A stretch of 64,000 nucleotides of DNA. Origin: Nymphaea colorata. Taxonomy: Eukaryota > Streptophyta > Magnoliopsida > Nymphaeales > Nymphaeaceae. The position numbers and the translations under genes are program-made. This document shows, one piece after another, positions 1-12,200 of the stretch. Position 1 is the stretch's first letter. The number at the start of each line of letters is the position of its first letter. The stretch lies in NCBI RefSeq assembly GCF_008831285.2, contig NC_045145.1, positions 13,328,802 to 13,392,801 of the forward strand, written 5' to 3'. The notes beneath the pieces are model-generated. The model was not told the origin of the DNA. It made no database searches and was given only the letters and a program-made list of their open reading frames with translations.

Positions 1-2640
1 GGTCGTTCCATTGATGCCCTTCTGGGTGTCCACATTCGTCCTTGTTGGGTTGTGCTTCGCTAAATTTTGAGGTTTAATGAATGCGTGTCACTTTACATGT
101 GCTATCAATAGATTTTCCTCTTATCCGTCTCACCGTTCCTCTTCGATGGCAATGATTTTGATGCATGTCATATTGTCATTCCATTCTGTTCTCAGTATTT
201 CTGTGCTCGTGTCTTAAATTATGGTTTGCTTTCTCAATGTCTTATTAACATTCTGGGGAAGGTTATTCTTTTATACGGCTGTTTCACTCGAAAAATGGAA
301 GGTCAAAATTTACGTCTACTCTTTGGTCGTTGCGTGCTTAGATTGATAGTGGTGTTTTCATCCCAAAGGGAGGCCTTTTTCGTCCACCGAGTAAGGGCAA
401 GGTCAAAACCTTGTCTCTGGAGATGGGTCTCAGACTTTATTTTTATTAACAAAAAATTAGCATTTGTACAGCATATTAAAAAGGGAGCCCTGGGGCTTAG
501 ACCCCAAAAACAGCTACATGATCAGGGAAGCTGAACCCCTTTTACGGTGTCATCTCATCAAAGAGAATGGAAGCTTTAAGTATTGAATAAAATCTGTCCT
601 ACTTCTGGTGCCGAAAGTTGGGAGCAAAACCAACCCGTCTTTGACTGTAAACGTTTAGAAACAAAACTGGCATGCAGTCAGTGTAGCATCTCCTTCCTTG
701 GTTGTTGCATTGGATAATAATCAATTTTCCTCGTGCGTTTGTCCAGAATCAGGTTACGAACTTTTGTGCTAGGATTGTCTTCCCATCATCCATTGTCTTC
801 CTCATGCATGTGCTTTTGATCACTCTAGCAGCCCTTCTCTTGCCTTGTTTCCTGCACATTGCTATGAATGCTGATATGATCTACTATCATGCAATTCCAG
901 CTACTCCGTGGGATACCAAGTTCTAGCCAAACCATGATTCTTCTTATTATAGTTGGATCGCCCACTATCAAGCCATGATATGATTCTTGCAGAGTTTCCA
1001 TTCTATATCTTATATATGCTCATCGATGCTGCTCTTTTCATGTTTTAGGCTATTTCTGGGGAGCCAAAGAAGGCCTTACCTTGTTCCTGAATCTTTTCTG
1101 AAACCACCATTTCAATCTTGCTACCAGACCAGCAGGGGGCCACTTTATTCATGTCGCATTGCTGGTCAATCTTCCGCCAAATTCTGGAGCAGCCCTGAGA
1201 AAAGTACTAACCAGTTTTCTCTGCTCACCTGTTCTCGCATTCCTCCTCTCGGAATGAAGTTTTCAACAGCAACGCATTGTAAAACTGTGAATCTAAAATT
1301 ATTATTTGTAATAAACTCAATTATTAGATCTAATGCTGTCAAATGCAGCGTCATAGAAACAGGGGAGGATCTCGAAATGTCTCCCGAATATAGGATGTAC
1401 ACTCAGCTTTGGCTTCGCGCGAGGAGTGGTGGCTCCGGACATTGAACCTGAATGGCATTTTTGCCATCAACCATTTTAAAGCTTGAAGAGAAATTTTCTA
1501 GCTATATCCGATGGGTTCGACTTGGTGAGTTTATCGTTCAGTTGGAATTTTCGTCATGGACGTTGGATGGAGAACCTCCAAAGAACCTATTAAGTCGTTT
1601 AGAAGCGCAAGCGTCGTTGCGTTTGGAAAGGATTCTGTGTTTCATGGAATGTTGGTTGATGCTCTGCATGCTTGCATGCAGATGCAAGTGACATGGAAGA
1701 TTTCAGGATGGCGTTGCATCAATGTTCGACGACGGAGTTGCACGGCCAGCTCAAAAGTTGGAGGATGGTCGATGTCTCATCGACGGAGTTGCAGTGCCAA
1801 CTCCACCGCTGTACTGATCACTACTTTGAGGGCATTGCAGAAACTACAACACACTTGCCGTTGCCAGTAAAAAATTTGTTCCCGGTGCTGCCTGTGCAAG
1901 ATGAAACGTGGATGTGGTAGAAACTATTTTGGGATGTCCATATAGAGGCAGTAAAGATACATTCATATCCATACATGCCCAGAGTGTTGATGCTTCCTCC
2001 CCTAGGGGCCAAGATTTGACGGTCACTGCACGTAGCACTGTCGTGTGTTTAAACTGAATCCTGTTGACGGCTCCAACTTTTGCCGAGTGCGTTTTAGACT
2101 GAATCTCCTCCAGCTCCCAAGCTTCAACCTAATCAACAAGAATTAATTCCTTGTATACACCTCGAAATTTGTTTTCCCCGATGTTTCATAAAACTGAACC
2201 GGTCATTTTCTTGGTGCGGTCTTTTCCATCCTGTCAATTTGAAAGCAAAACCATTTCATTTCTGAACTAAAAGTCCCTGTAAAAAGGGGAAAGAAAGAGG
2301 AGTGTACATACACATACGCCGTGGGGATCTTCTTATCGAGCATCCGAATACATGCCTTGGTTGAGTGTAGAAGCGCACCCTATGTAAAAGCTATTGTCAC
2401 CAAAGGGGAAGTAAGACTGATGTCAACCATTCAGAATCACGGTGGCACCACACATTCAGGTAATTACTGATTTTAAAAACTATCGGAAGCATCAGATCTA
2501 CAAACCACATGTTTCAGCTGATGCCATTGTGTTTGATGGAAGCATCTCCTTTTAACTCTGCCGTGGGGGAGGACGGAGGAGAATGACAGGCCCCGTGCTG
2601 TCTAGGTGTCTCCTCCTCTTCCATTACACTGTACTGTTGT
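1..2640. other. No gene recognised; intergenic or 3' flank
   Basis: Only short open frames occur here and none resembles a protein family I know. The longest (987-1445 plus, 1672-1920 plus) lack any recognisable motif and no convincing splice pattern joins them. A probable LINE 3' end lies at 425-535. The left edge could be the downstream flank of a gene outside the window. Confidence 0.5.
425..535 (-). mobile_element. Probable LINE (L1-type) 3'-end fragment
   Basis: Read on the minus strand, this stretch has a G-rich/C-rich hairpin (GGGGTCTAAGCCCC) followed by GGGCTCCC, a T-rich run, TGTACAAATGC and TTAATAAAAA. That order is typical of the 3' end of plant L1-type LINEs. No coding part is attached that I can recognise. 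The call rests on composition and motif order only. Confidence 0.35.
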
Positions 2641-3295
2641 TACCTTTACGTGGTCTGGTGGGGGCAGAATAAGCGAGGCTGGCCAGAAACGTCTGAGATG
2701 ATCAACGTGAAGGGGGGAGGGTCCGGCCACCAGGAGAATGGCGCTCTCTTCCGCCACCACCTTCTCCCCCCAAGAGAGGCCTGCCCCCATCAGCATTACT
2801 TTTTTTTCCTCTCCTCTGCTCTGCTTTTCTATTTTCTCTCACCCAAAAGATTAATCAAGGGGCCATCGTTGTCAAACAGCGTGCCTCGGTGCGGACGAGA
2901 GACGAAAGGGTTATTTATTCCTAGTTCCTCCCCCCGCTATCTGCCGGCTCGACTTGTAACCGATGTGCTTGCTTGCGTATGCATACGCAACCCGCTCTCT
3001 CTGTTTAATCAAATATTTGTTGTTATTTCTTTCTATGTATTAATATTCATACGGAACTTTAGAAAAAACAAAAAACAAAAAACAACAAGGGAGGGAAGGC
3101 CGAAGAAGAAGAAGAAGGATGATGATAGGAAGATGGGATAGTCTTCGATGATGTCGTTGTTTGCGTGATGTCTCAAGGCACCGTCTCTTTCTCCCTCCTC
3201 TGCTCGTCCCCGCCCCTACCCTCCCCCCTCATTTTTCGTCTTTCCTCTCTCCCACTCTCTTCCCTTACAAGCGGGAGAGAGAGAGAGAGAGAGCG
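2641..3295 (+). promoter_or_regulatory. Upstream and 5' leader region of the OXS3-family gene
   Basis: This is the 650 bp before the OXS3-family start codon. It ends in a pyrimidine-rich leader and a GA microsatellite (3275-3293) that stops two bases before the ATG at 3296. CT/GA tracts next to the start are common in plant leaders. I could not assign a TATA box or transcription start. The 163-codon open frame at 2650-3141 is low-complexity and does not look coding. Confidence 0.4.
3275..3293. repeat. (GA)n microsatellite in the 5' leader
   Basis: About nine uninterrupted GA dinucleotides lie immediately upstream of the ATG at 3296. It is a likely length-polymorphic site and a possible GAGA-type element. 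Confidence 0.8.
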
Positions 3296-4272
3296 ATGTT
3301 CCTTGCTCTCGACAACGCGCGGATGGAAGGATCGGGATTGTGTAGGGGCACGAACTGCATCTCCGTCGTCTACCTGCCGGACCCCACTGAAGACGGCGCG
3401 ACCTCTTCCATGCTCGCAGTCGCAGATGATCACCCCTCCAAGGCCCAGGTCCACACCGCCGTAAGCAGTCGAAGCAGCACCGCCACCAGCAGCAACTCGT
3501 CTATTGGCCGAAACAGCGACTCTGGTGTCGGTTCCGACTCCTCCGATCCTGATGACTCTGGCGAACCCGAGGTCCAGAGCTCCTACAGAGGCCCGCTCGA
3601 CACCATGGACTCCTTGGGGGATTCCCTGCCCATGAGGTACGGTCTCTCTCTCTCTCTCTCTCTCTCTCGCTGCATATAATACATACATAGGGTTGGTTCT
3701 GGATCTGCCCTTCTTCCCGCAGTTTTCTCTCTCGTGTATCTGGTTAGGGTTTCATGGGTTTTTCTTCTGCTTCGATCTGAGGCGATTCCAGGAGGGGCAT
3801 ATCGAAGTTCTATGCCGGGAAATCCAAATCGTTCACGAGCCTATCTGAGGCCGCGGCAGCGGTGGCCAAGGATCTGGCCAAGCCCGACAACCCATATAAC
3901 CGGAAGAGGAAGAACCTGATCCTGAGGAGCAACATTAGGGAGAGGAATCGCCATCTTGGCGACACATCGACGGGATCTAAGAGTGGGGTCGCGAAGAAGC
4001 CCGTGAATTTTAGCCGGAGCTCTCTGGCCCTCGACGCTATGAGCAAGTTAGAGAGCAGCTGTGCTGATGGGGGAGAAGACAATGAGCAGCAGCCACTGCC
4101 TCCCTTTCCTCCGAACGGGAGGTTATGGCCTCTGAGTAATCATGGTAACAAAGGCAGCACTGAATCGCCACCGCAGATGCCATTCGCGTCTCGATCCTTC
4201 TCTTTGTTTGACTTACAGGGAGCGGCATCGTCGGCGTCCCGCGGAGAGAAGCGCGATAAGGTCTTTAGTTAA
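3296..4272 (+). CDS. OXS3: OXIDATIVE STRESS 3 (OXS3) family protein
   Basis: Two exons, 3296-3636 and 3792-4272, joined at GT-AG sites (ATGAG|GTACGG and TTCCAG|GAGG), give 822 nt or 273 residues. Seen in the sequence: a Ser-rich stretch with SSIGRNSDSGVGSDSSD, then an acidic segment, and across the junction the family signature MRRGISKFYAGKSKSFTSL. The C-terminal half is basic and Ser-rich. Known of the family: plant-specific, mostly nuclear proteins named for cadmium and oxidative-stress tolerance in Arabidopsis and linked to stress-dependent gene regulation. The signature falls in the conserved region that defines the family. Which paralog this is (OXS3 or an OXS3-like member) cannot be decided here. 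The start was chosen because it is the first ATG after the GA-rich leader in frame with the signature. Confidence 0.88.
3643..3668. repeat. (CT)n microsatellite in the OXS3 intron
   Basis: A CT run begins six bases after the donor of the single intron (3637-3791). Confidence 0.8.
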
Positions 4273-5010
4273 CTTCGAGATCGGTGTGGTGTGGAGCTGG
4301 GAGAGCGGTGCCTCCCCTCTATCTCGATCTTTGCCTGTCTGTCTGTGACATCTTCTCCTGTGTTTTGTACATATTTTTGGGCATATGTCCCTTCCACTGC
4401 ACTTTCGTCGTCGTCGTCGTCTTCTTCTTATTCCTGGTATCCAGGATGGTTATCGTGGCTCACGATTTTCGCATTTTGGGCTTCTCCAATAACCGTATGG
4501 TAGAACCCTGAAAAAAAAATCGTTGGCTTACCGAAGTCTCCCTTTCTTCCTCGATCGTCCATGGCTAAATAGAGGTGAGTCAAGTATTAAGGGAGAATTT
4601 TGAGCCCGCTGCGCACTGTGGTTGGATTGAATTTGAAGTTCGAGCGCTCTACCAAGCAATTCCGATGGAAAAGCTACCGTGTACCCCTTCGTCTGGGTGG
4701 GGAACTTGTCTTTTTTCGGGGTTTTTTTTTTTTTCCCCCGGGGAAATGAAGAAGTCGAGCGTCGTTTGTGGCATGCGGGAAGGCTCGTGCAGCTGCAACA
4801 GGCTTTATGAAAGGAATCAATGAGGGGAATGGTCGGATCCATGGGTTATGGACTTCTCGCGTTGCATTCCATCTGAGGCGAAGAAACCACTGAAGCAACT
4901 TCTGGCATATGCTTTGCAGCGTCTCCCGGACGGTCGCCTGCTCCTTCCGCTCTTTCTCCGGTTCGTGACTTCTTCATGAAACTCCCAACCACCGCTTGCC
5001 CACACTCAAC
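4273..5010. other. 3' flank of the OXS3 gene
   Basis: This holds the presumed 3' UTR and flank, with a short CGT/TCT triplet run near 4408-4428 and T-rich stretches. I see no further gene. Confidence 0.4.
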
Positions 5011-5014
5011 TAGG

Positions 5015-5580
5015 GCGGGGGCAGAGGTGTTCAGGAAGAGTCTGCGGAATGCTATTCATAACAAGCAAATCCAGACTCCGGCAATGGGTCAAGATAGATC
5101 GGGAATTGACTCCCTGGTTTATGCTGACCATGTTATTCTGTTTTCAGCTTACCACAGGAAGTCATTGAGATGCATAAAAAACATAATACAAGAATTTGAG
5201 GAATGCTCTGGGCTGAAAGTAAACAAAGAAGAGCAGCATAGTCGGGATACATAATAGTTCTATTGAGCTTAGAAATGCAGCTGAATTAATGGAATGGCAA
5301 GTAGGGCAACTACCAATCAAGTATCTAGGGTTCCTCTTCAAAATAAACGACTAATGGAGAGCGAATGCATTGAAATGCTCATTAACTTTGAGCAATAACT
5401 GGGCAGTTGGAAGCAAAAGCTGTTCTAATAAACAGAGACAATCAGGTCACTGGAAGGGTTGCCTAATGTTACTTGTTATTCGCAAAAAACTATCCCAGTT
5501 TGGCATTCTTCACATGCTTTGTGTAATGCATGTTTCAAAAGATCCTCCTTCATTCAGTTGGTTCATTTGATTGGATTAAC
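5015..5580 (+). mobile_element. LINE reverse-transcriptase fragment (decayed)
   Basis: One frame (4976-5254) reads IDSLVYADHVILFS followed by CIKNIIQEFEECSGLKVN. This matches the region around the catalytic YADD box of plant L1-type reverse transcriptases, with the second Asp replaced by His. The similarity continues after a frame change (IELRNAAELMEWQVGQLPIKYLGF) to about 5345 and fades by 5580. It has no 5' or 3' end and several breaks, so it is a dead fragment. Neither flank is recognisable as host coding sequence. Confidence 0.7.
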
Positions 5581-6193
5581 AAAAAAAGAGTGATAGAATT
5601 TCTTTTCTTGGATGGATAAGAGAAAAGAAGAGTTGCGTGTGCTAGTGGTCCAGGACCTTTCGCTATTTGTTTTACTATGTCTTCGGCTTTGGTTCTGCAT
5701 TGTAAAACAAATCCATAGGTCTTTCTAACGGAGCCAGGCACCAAAAAATGTTGACCTAAAAAAGTGTGACTTTCCTCGATAAAGACGAGAATAAATGCCG
5801 GTTTTCTCGAAAGAAAAGTCTAGATGATGGAATGCGATTCCAGAAACAGATTACATTTCAAGAAAATGGAAAAGAAAAAACGTTACATGGTTCCACCCTT
5901 CTAAAATGTTCAAATCTTGAATTTATTGCAACCCTGCTCGTTTGCTAAGAAAGAAACTATCTCCATTGTCCCTCTACTGTTCTACCGTGCTTTGCAACAA
6001 AAATGAACTCTACGAAGACAAACAATCAGAACAAGTTGGGTTAATGGGTAGAATAGGAACCAAGGGTTAGTGAGTGGGTTAGGAACCATTGCCTCCTCTT
6101 TGCTTTCTTGAAGTGAATCTAGGTGCACTCTTTTTTTTATGATAATTATTATTGTTATTAATGTCATTCAGTTGTTACTACTACTGCAATTTA

Positions 6194-6620
6194 AGGATGT
6201 CAATATATCCAATTTGAATCAGATATTTGATCAAACGAATAAAAAAAAATCGGATATAAAAAAATTACTATTTGATTAAGAAATCATATTGGATTCGGAT
6301 TTAATAAATAGCATCTAATCGAATTCCGATATACATAAATATTCGATTGGGTTCGGATATAGATTCCGATCGAATTCATTTTTAAACAAATTTTCTATAT
6401 ATAATACTATTACATTTTTGACAAAATCTGGTTCAAAATTTAGATTCGGACTCGGATATGAATATAAAAATCAGATTTGAATCGGATTTGGATTATAAAA
6501 CCAAATTTTGGATTTGGATTCAGAATTTGACTCCGAATTCAAATCCTAACATGAAAATATCTGAAAAATGAATATGTTTAAGAGTATATCTGATCCAAAT
6601 CTGATTGATTGACAACCCTA
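6194..6620. mobile_element. AT-rich MITE-like element
   Basis: About 430 bp, very AT-rich, with repeated GGATTTGGAT/CGGATATA motifs. It is bounded by imperfect inverted ends AGGATGTCAAT (6194 side) and AGGGTTGTCAAT (complement of the 6620 side). These ends resemble hAT-type MITEs of plants. No coding frame. I did not find a clear target-site duplication, so the exact ends are approximate. Confidence 0.5.
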
Positions 6621-7848
6621 CTGCTACTGCTACTGCTATTATTTTAAAAGGGAAGTGTCGATCGAGGACTTCTCTGACCAGAGCCTGGAGTTGCCAACTG
6701 GCTTTTCGCGGAAGCAGTTCAAAAAGTTTCCCAAGCCACAAAATTGGTACCAATGGTAAACCAGGTGAGAACAACTTAATTGAAAGGAAAGTGATAATAG
6801 GAGGGCCTTCCATTTAGCATATTTTAGTCATCTTTATGAAACCAGGACAGGACTGACCTACAATTACTGCGCGTCAATCGTTGTGGAGAAACTTAAGAAG
6901 TGGGTGGCACTACCCAGATCCCCATTCTCCCAGCACTGCGGCGTGACAGTTATTCTGAAGGCCAATATCCAACGCCGGAAGCAGAGAAGTATGGTTTCAT
7001 CCGCTTTCGTTTCATTAAGCCACTGCACAACTGAAACTTGGAACCATCCGTTTTGCTCCGCAGGGGCAAGCAAATAAAACTTAAACCAGTTCCATACAAA
7101 TGGAAAGCGTGGTGCAACAAAAACAAGAAGCCAACGACATGAGACCAGCAGATAATACTCTGGAACGCGAGACAAAAGATTGTCCACCTGAATTTGAATC
7201 ACGCCTTGTGTGTCAGTATCGTCTCCACTCCATCAAGTGATGCATAAAGGCGACCATAGTTCATGCCGATGACGGGTTCCCCGGTGCCAATGGCCCTGGA
7301 GCCAACCAAAAACCGCTAACAAGCTCAAACAGGTTTCCAGAACAAGAAGGTTTGCATGATTTTATATAAATGGGGAAAGAGACAACCCCAACAAGCAGTA
7401 ACACAAAGCAAGAGATCGTATATGCCTATATTCTCACCCGTGAACCTCCGGAAGGATATACTCAGCTCTCCAACCGAATCGAATAGCCATAGCAGGGAAA
7501 ACGTGTACAGAAGTTTTGTTTCGGATTTGTGAGATGCCATCTCCACCCAAGCATGTTGAAAGCCTCCATTCTCAGCCAATAGTGTGATATCTAAAATTGT
7601 GACCTACACCAATCTGTGAGCATTCACTTGAAATTAAACCGATATTAACAATAGAAGCAAGACATGTATGATTGATTATTGAATTAAATCGTCCGATCAT
7701 CAGACAATTGTAAACATATGGAATAAAGGTAGCCTGGTCATGAGAGGTCTCTCTCAGCATCCACAGAAACATGATTCAGAACATTTTTATGTCAGAAAAC
7801 TGTGCTGTTTTTTGTGGAAAGGTCACCATATATGATTGAGTCAATCTC

Positions 7849-7852
<4 letters not shown>

Positions 7853-7885
<33 letters not shown>
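7853..7885. repeat. (AG)n microsatellite beside a splice donor
   Basis: Sixteen AG units lie in intron 2 of the minus-strand gene, six bases inside its GC donor at 7891-7890. Confidence 0.8.
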
Positions 7886-7887
<2 letters not shown>

Positions 7888-8349
7888 ATGCCTGAAGACT
7901 AAGATATTGTGTTATTGGAATTTTTTTCGTAAAAATTCGTAGGTCACCATATTTAGGCTCATACATCAGCTTCCATCGTCTTTCAGGTGTTAATGACTTC
8001 AATACCAACTTCATGTGGTTCTCGCTAGCCTGGAAATTATAAAACTGAAGCAAGGGAAGTACCAGGAAAAATTTAAATCATCGATACATTAGCTGTACAA
8101 CAATAACGAAAAGCACATTGAAAGCCTTTTCTTTTAATAGGCATACAGAGCCAAAATTTTGCAATTGGTTATGTCGTGCTTTCCTTTCAAAAAGAAAAAT
8201 AAAATCATGTATATCGTACAGGCATGTCATACTTTGTTGCTTGCTATCTGCTGGTAGCATTGGTAACTTTTTCACCAATTGTAGAGCCAAAATTTTCTGT
8301 TTTTCATAGCAAAACATCCTAAGAAAATGATGTTATTCCAAGTAAAGCT

Positions 8350-8835
8350 GTCCTAAGAGCAAGATGACAATATCCTGTAGCTCTCTCGTCCATTCCTACC
8401 CAGCCTCTGCTGTGCGTGGAGCCAATGAAACGAGCTTGTCAGCTTGGGCACCAACATCGGGACTACAGCTGATGAAGGATCAACATCAAGTTACAAGTAA
8501 TGCCCTAAATGTCTCAAAATTTTATGCCCAAAGTAACAAATTGGAAGGAACTTTGGCCCACTTCAGCATATTCTAACAGTGAAGGAAGCCCCTCAAAGAA
8601 CCTCTTCTCTCTATCTGCAAAGGAAGAAGGATCAGAATTTCGTTGTCTACACCAGGCTATTAATATGATCAATGGCCTAAATTTAATTCCTTTCTTTTTA
8701 TGTTCTTCTATGGTGGGAATGTTTTTCGAACTTTTGATCCAACATGAAGGACAAAAGAGAAATCCATAGGATTCACCTCTTACAGAGAGCCTGCTTTGCA
8801 GCGAAAATACCTCTTCAACAAGGTAAATCATATGC
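8350..8835 (-). other. Coding-like fragments in intron 1 (unidentified)
   Basis: Three minus-strand stretches look protein-like but match nothing I can name. They are VEEVFSLQSRLSVR near 8.8 kb, FADREKRFFEGLPSLLEYAE near 8.6 kb, and SPDVGAQADKLVSLAPRTAE followed by a TAG and EWTRELQDIV near 8.4 kb. Composition and candidate splice sites suggest exons of a gene fragment. The stop and lack of context suggest it is dead. It may be a captured or duplicated host-gene piece beside the copia insertion. Confidence is low. Confidence 0.25.
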
Positions 8836-9239
8836 TCCAGACAATTCTAGTCCTACAATATAGATGGATGTATCAAGTAAAAGTCACACCCTCAGAAGTG
8901 AGAATACTCCATGTTGTTACAGATAAGGATATGGCAACGAAGTCCTTAATACATATCACAGGAACAATCTGTGTGAAGATCTTACTGCTGAAAATAAGGA
9001 AGATAATATCCAAGAGCAAACAGAAAGAAGATATTCTCAACATCATAAAGGTTGTGCAAAAGAGGAAGAACTTGATTTAGATTTATTTCCCAAAGCTAAC
9101 ATCAAAAGAAAAATATTACATTAATATTTAAAGGAACCTCTTGTCACCTACTGCACAAAGAAAAAGGAGAGACTGAGAGAGATGCTCTAACTGTGGAGGT
9201 AGGCACAAGAAGAGTTGAACCACATTAGATCTGTTTTCT

Positions 9240-12200
9240 CTTCTGTGTGTTTCTTTCTCCTCTGTTATTCCTACATGGTTTCAAAGCCTCCGAGAGAATT
9301 TCTGTGCAATCCTCAAACATCAACAAACACTGTTCTGATGCCCGCATTTGGATCAATGGCCAGGTCCCTTTGTATATTCCACACTTCCAACCAAGCTACA
9401 GTATTGTCTATCTGTAAGCTCTCAATCGAAAATTTGCTTCTCCAGTAGACACGGTTTCTTTTATTACTCACACGCTACAACTGATGGGCTCTATGGATTG
9501 CCCTATGCCTTGTCCACCTCTTCTTCCTGCTGACCAAGGAAAAGAAGCCACTCCAAATCCTGATTTTCCGGAATGCCACCACATGGAGCAACTTTTGTTA
9601 AGCTGGATCCTCTCATCTTTAACAGACAGTGTACACAGTAAGATTGCGGGCTGCTCTTAAGCAGATGAATGGGGCAAAGTGTAGATCATGTGTGCAACAA
9701 CTGGGTTTTCAATTCCAAAATTTGCAGAAAATATCTGACACTATAACTAAATAATTTCATTAAAGATAAGGGGCTTGCCCACCAATTAGCAATGGCATCA
9801 AATCCAGTTGTCAATGATGATCTGATCATGCATATTTTATTTGGATCGCCCATGAATGAATATGGTGGTTCAGACATCCTTCAACACTAGAATAGAGACT
9901 GTTAATCTTGAGGACCTGCTTAGTTTACTTGTAATGCATGAAGCTTAGCTCCAAGATAATGACTGACCTAGACTGGAAAGCTCTATGGCAAACATACAAC
10001 CAAAACCCCAAAACAACAGTGTGGAAATTGATCAAACCAGAGACAATTTTCAAAATTTGGAAGTTGCAAGACTAACAAAACACATAGTTGGGAAGAACTA
10101 ATCATTCACGTAATCTCAAGGGTCTAAATCAAACAGTACTTTGATCTCCTTTTCATGTGGAGATCAAAAATATCTTGCCTCTTGTCGCACAATTTGTCAA
10201 GCTTGCAACAAGGGCCAAGACCTGCAATGCAAAGTTCATCACTTTTAGAAGAAAGCTAACCCTCTTGAGGCATACAAGGTGTCTACTTCGGCCATCGATG
10301 AAGGCAGATGGTGCCCCGATTTTGGGGCTACACTCCATGTTACTGTTGATACTTGTTCTTTACGTTGAATATCAAGGCAATGAACAAGTTAAAAACAGAA
10401 ATGTACATTCAACAAAGACAACCAGATATTCACAACATAGACAACTGCAACATATACACCTTTGTCTGTGTCCATGCAACACGAAGAGGTTCCTTTAATA
10501 TCTAGAGGTTTGCTTTCTATTTTTCAATACAACAAGGACAACGTAGCATATTTTGAATTTTATTCTGATTGGTATTAGGTGAAGGAGTGCAAGACAAGGA
10601 AATTTTTTTTTGCAAGGTACAATTAACTCTGGCTCTTACAAATTAATGTGAAGAATGAAAGAAAGCTCAGCCCTTCTACATATGTTGGTGAGTGAGCAAA
10701 GCTAACTTAGTAGCATGAGAGAATGGCGCGTCTGCTAGCCAAATAGTTCAGCATATCGTTATACCATTAATGAATATGGTCTTCTAGTGTTTCGCACGAA
10801 TTCTAATTTTTGTGAGGCATGTCAACAAAGGAAGAGTTATGCTCTTCCCTTTGCGCCTTCAACTGATAGGTTTCAGCACCACCTAAGTTATTACTCACCA
10901 ATGAGTAGAGACTGGCCCACTGTTGTCTTGCATGGACATTTATATTATGTAGCCTTTGATGATGCTTTCTCCAGATATAAAATCTCATCAAATAAAAGCT
11001 CTTAAGTGGTTAGGAGAGTTTCAACCTCTTTCTACATATTCAAAAACAAAAGAACCGAACATTGGACTATTGTCCCCACACTCACGAGAAAAATGGGTGT
11101 CCGGAAAGTGCGCATTGACATATTGCAGAAGCAGGTCTTACTCTTCTAACTCATGCAAAAAAATGCCCCAAAAAATTATTGGGACTTTTCATTTATTACA
11201 GCCACATATTTGACCGAACTCAGATGCCTTCTTAGCAGCCTCTCTCAAGTTCTTTTTCAAAGACAACCTGAATGTATGTTTCTAAAGATGTTTGGGTTTA
11301 TTTGCTATCTCTGCTTGAACCTTATAATGATCACAAGTTACACCCAGATCCACCAAGCATGTATTTTTGGGTTATAATGGTCAATACAAGGGCTATTTGT
11401 GTTTGAATTGCAGTAACAACAGCAACTCAGCAAGTAGTTTCTGATGAACACTACCTTCCTTTCAAGACTTAAAAATAAGACGTACCAGCCCACTCTATAA
11501 CTCAGACTCTTCCATTTACTATTTGGCTCCTTCTATGCCTGCTACACCACCTATCAATATCGATTTTTCTTCTCCTAATACTACTTCACTATCTCCTTCA
11601 ATAACTGAATCCCAACCAACAAAATTATCACCTTCTCTTATGATCCAACTTGCTGTCTCCGACGATCCTACATCCAACCCACTTCCCATCTCAACCCGCT
11701 CTCACCAAGTGACCACATGATCTCCAGCTAGGTTCCGTAGTCTTTTGTACCACTTGGTTTCCTACAGCTACCCTTTCACTCGCTGAAATTTGCTAGGAGA
11801 CCAAACCTACTTCCTGCTCGCAAGCCATTAAACATGAAATTTAGTGACAAACCATAGATTCTGAGTTCCAACCCCTATTGCAAAACCAAACATGGAGATC
11901 GGTACCTTCATCACCTTCATCTAATCTTATGAATACTAAATGGATTTACAAGAATAAGCCAAGATGGGACTACTGAGAGCTATAAAGCTTGTATTGCACC
12001 CAGGATTCACTCAAGAAGCTAGAATTGACTATTAACATTTATCTCTACCATTAAGCCTCCTATTATGTGTATGCGACGTTTGCATTGCCTTTTCCAAGGG
12101 CTGAACGATTAGACAACTGGATATTCACAGTGCCATCTTTCATGGTAGTTTAATTGGAGAAGTGTATATGGCAAAACATCAAGGATTAGTTCACATGTAA

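Noticed and set aside
987-1445. 152-codon plus-strand open frame
   Set aside because: No recognisable domain, no conserved neighbours, and an overlapping antisense frame of similar quality.
1556-1920. Overlapping plus-strand frames with a repeated CGACGGAGTTGCA motif
   Set aside because: Only a short internal repeat. The two frames compete and neither resembles a protein I know.
2650-3141. 163-codon plus-strand open frame upstream of OXS3
   Set aside because: Composition is low-complexity (poly-Lys end, His/Pro patches) and it lies in the expected promoter and leader. No motif seen.
3173-3688. 171-codon open frame antisense to OXS3 exon 1
   Set aside because: It is the shadow of a GC-rich, Ser-rich exon and two GA/CT microsatellites. 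It has no family motif.
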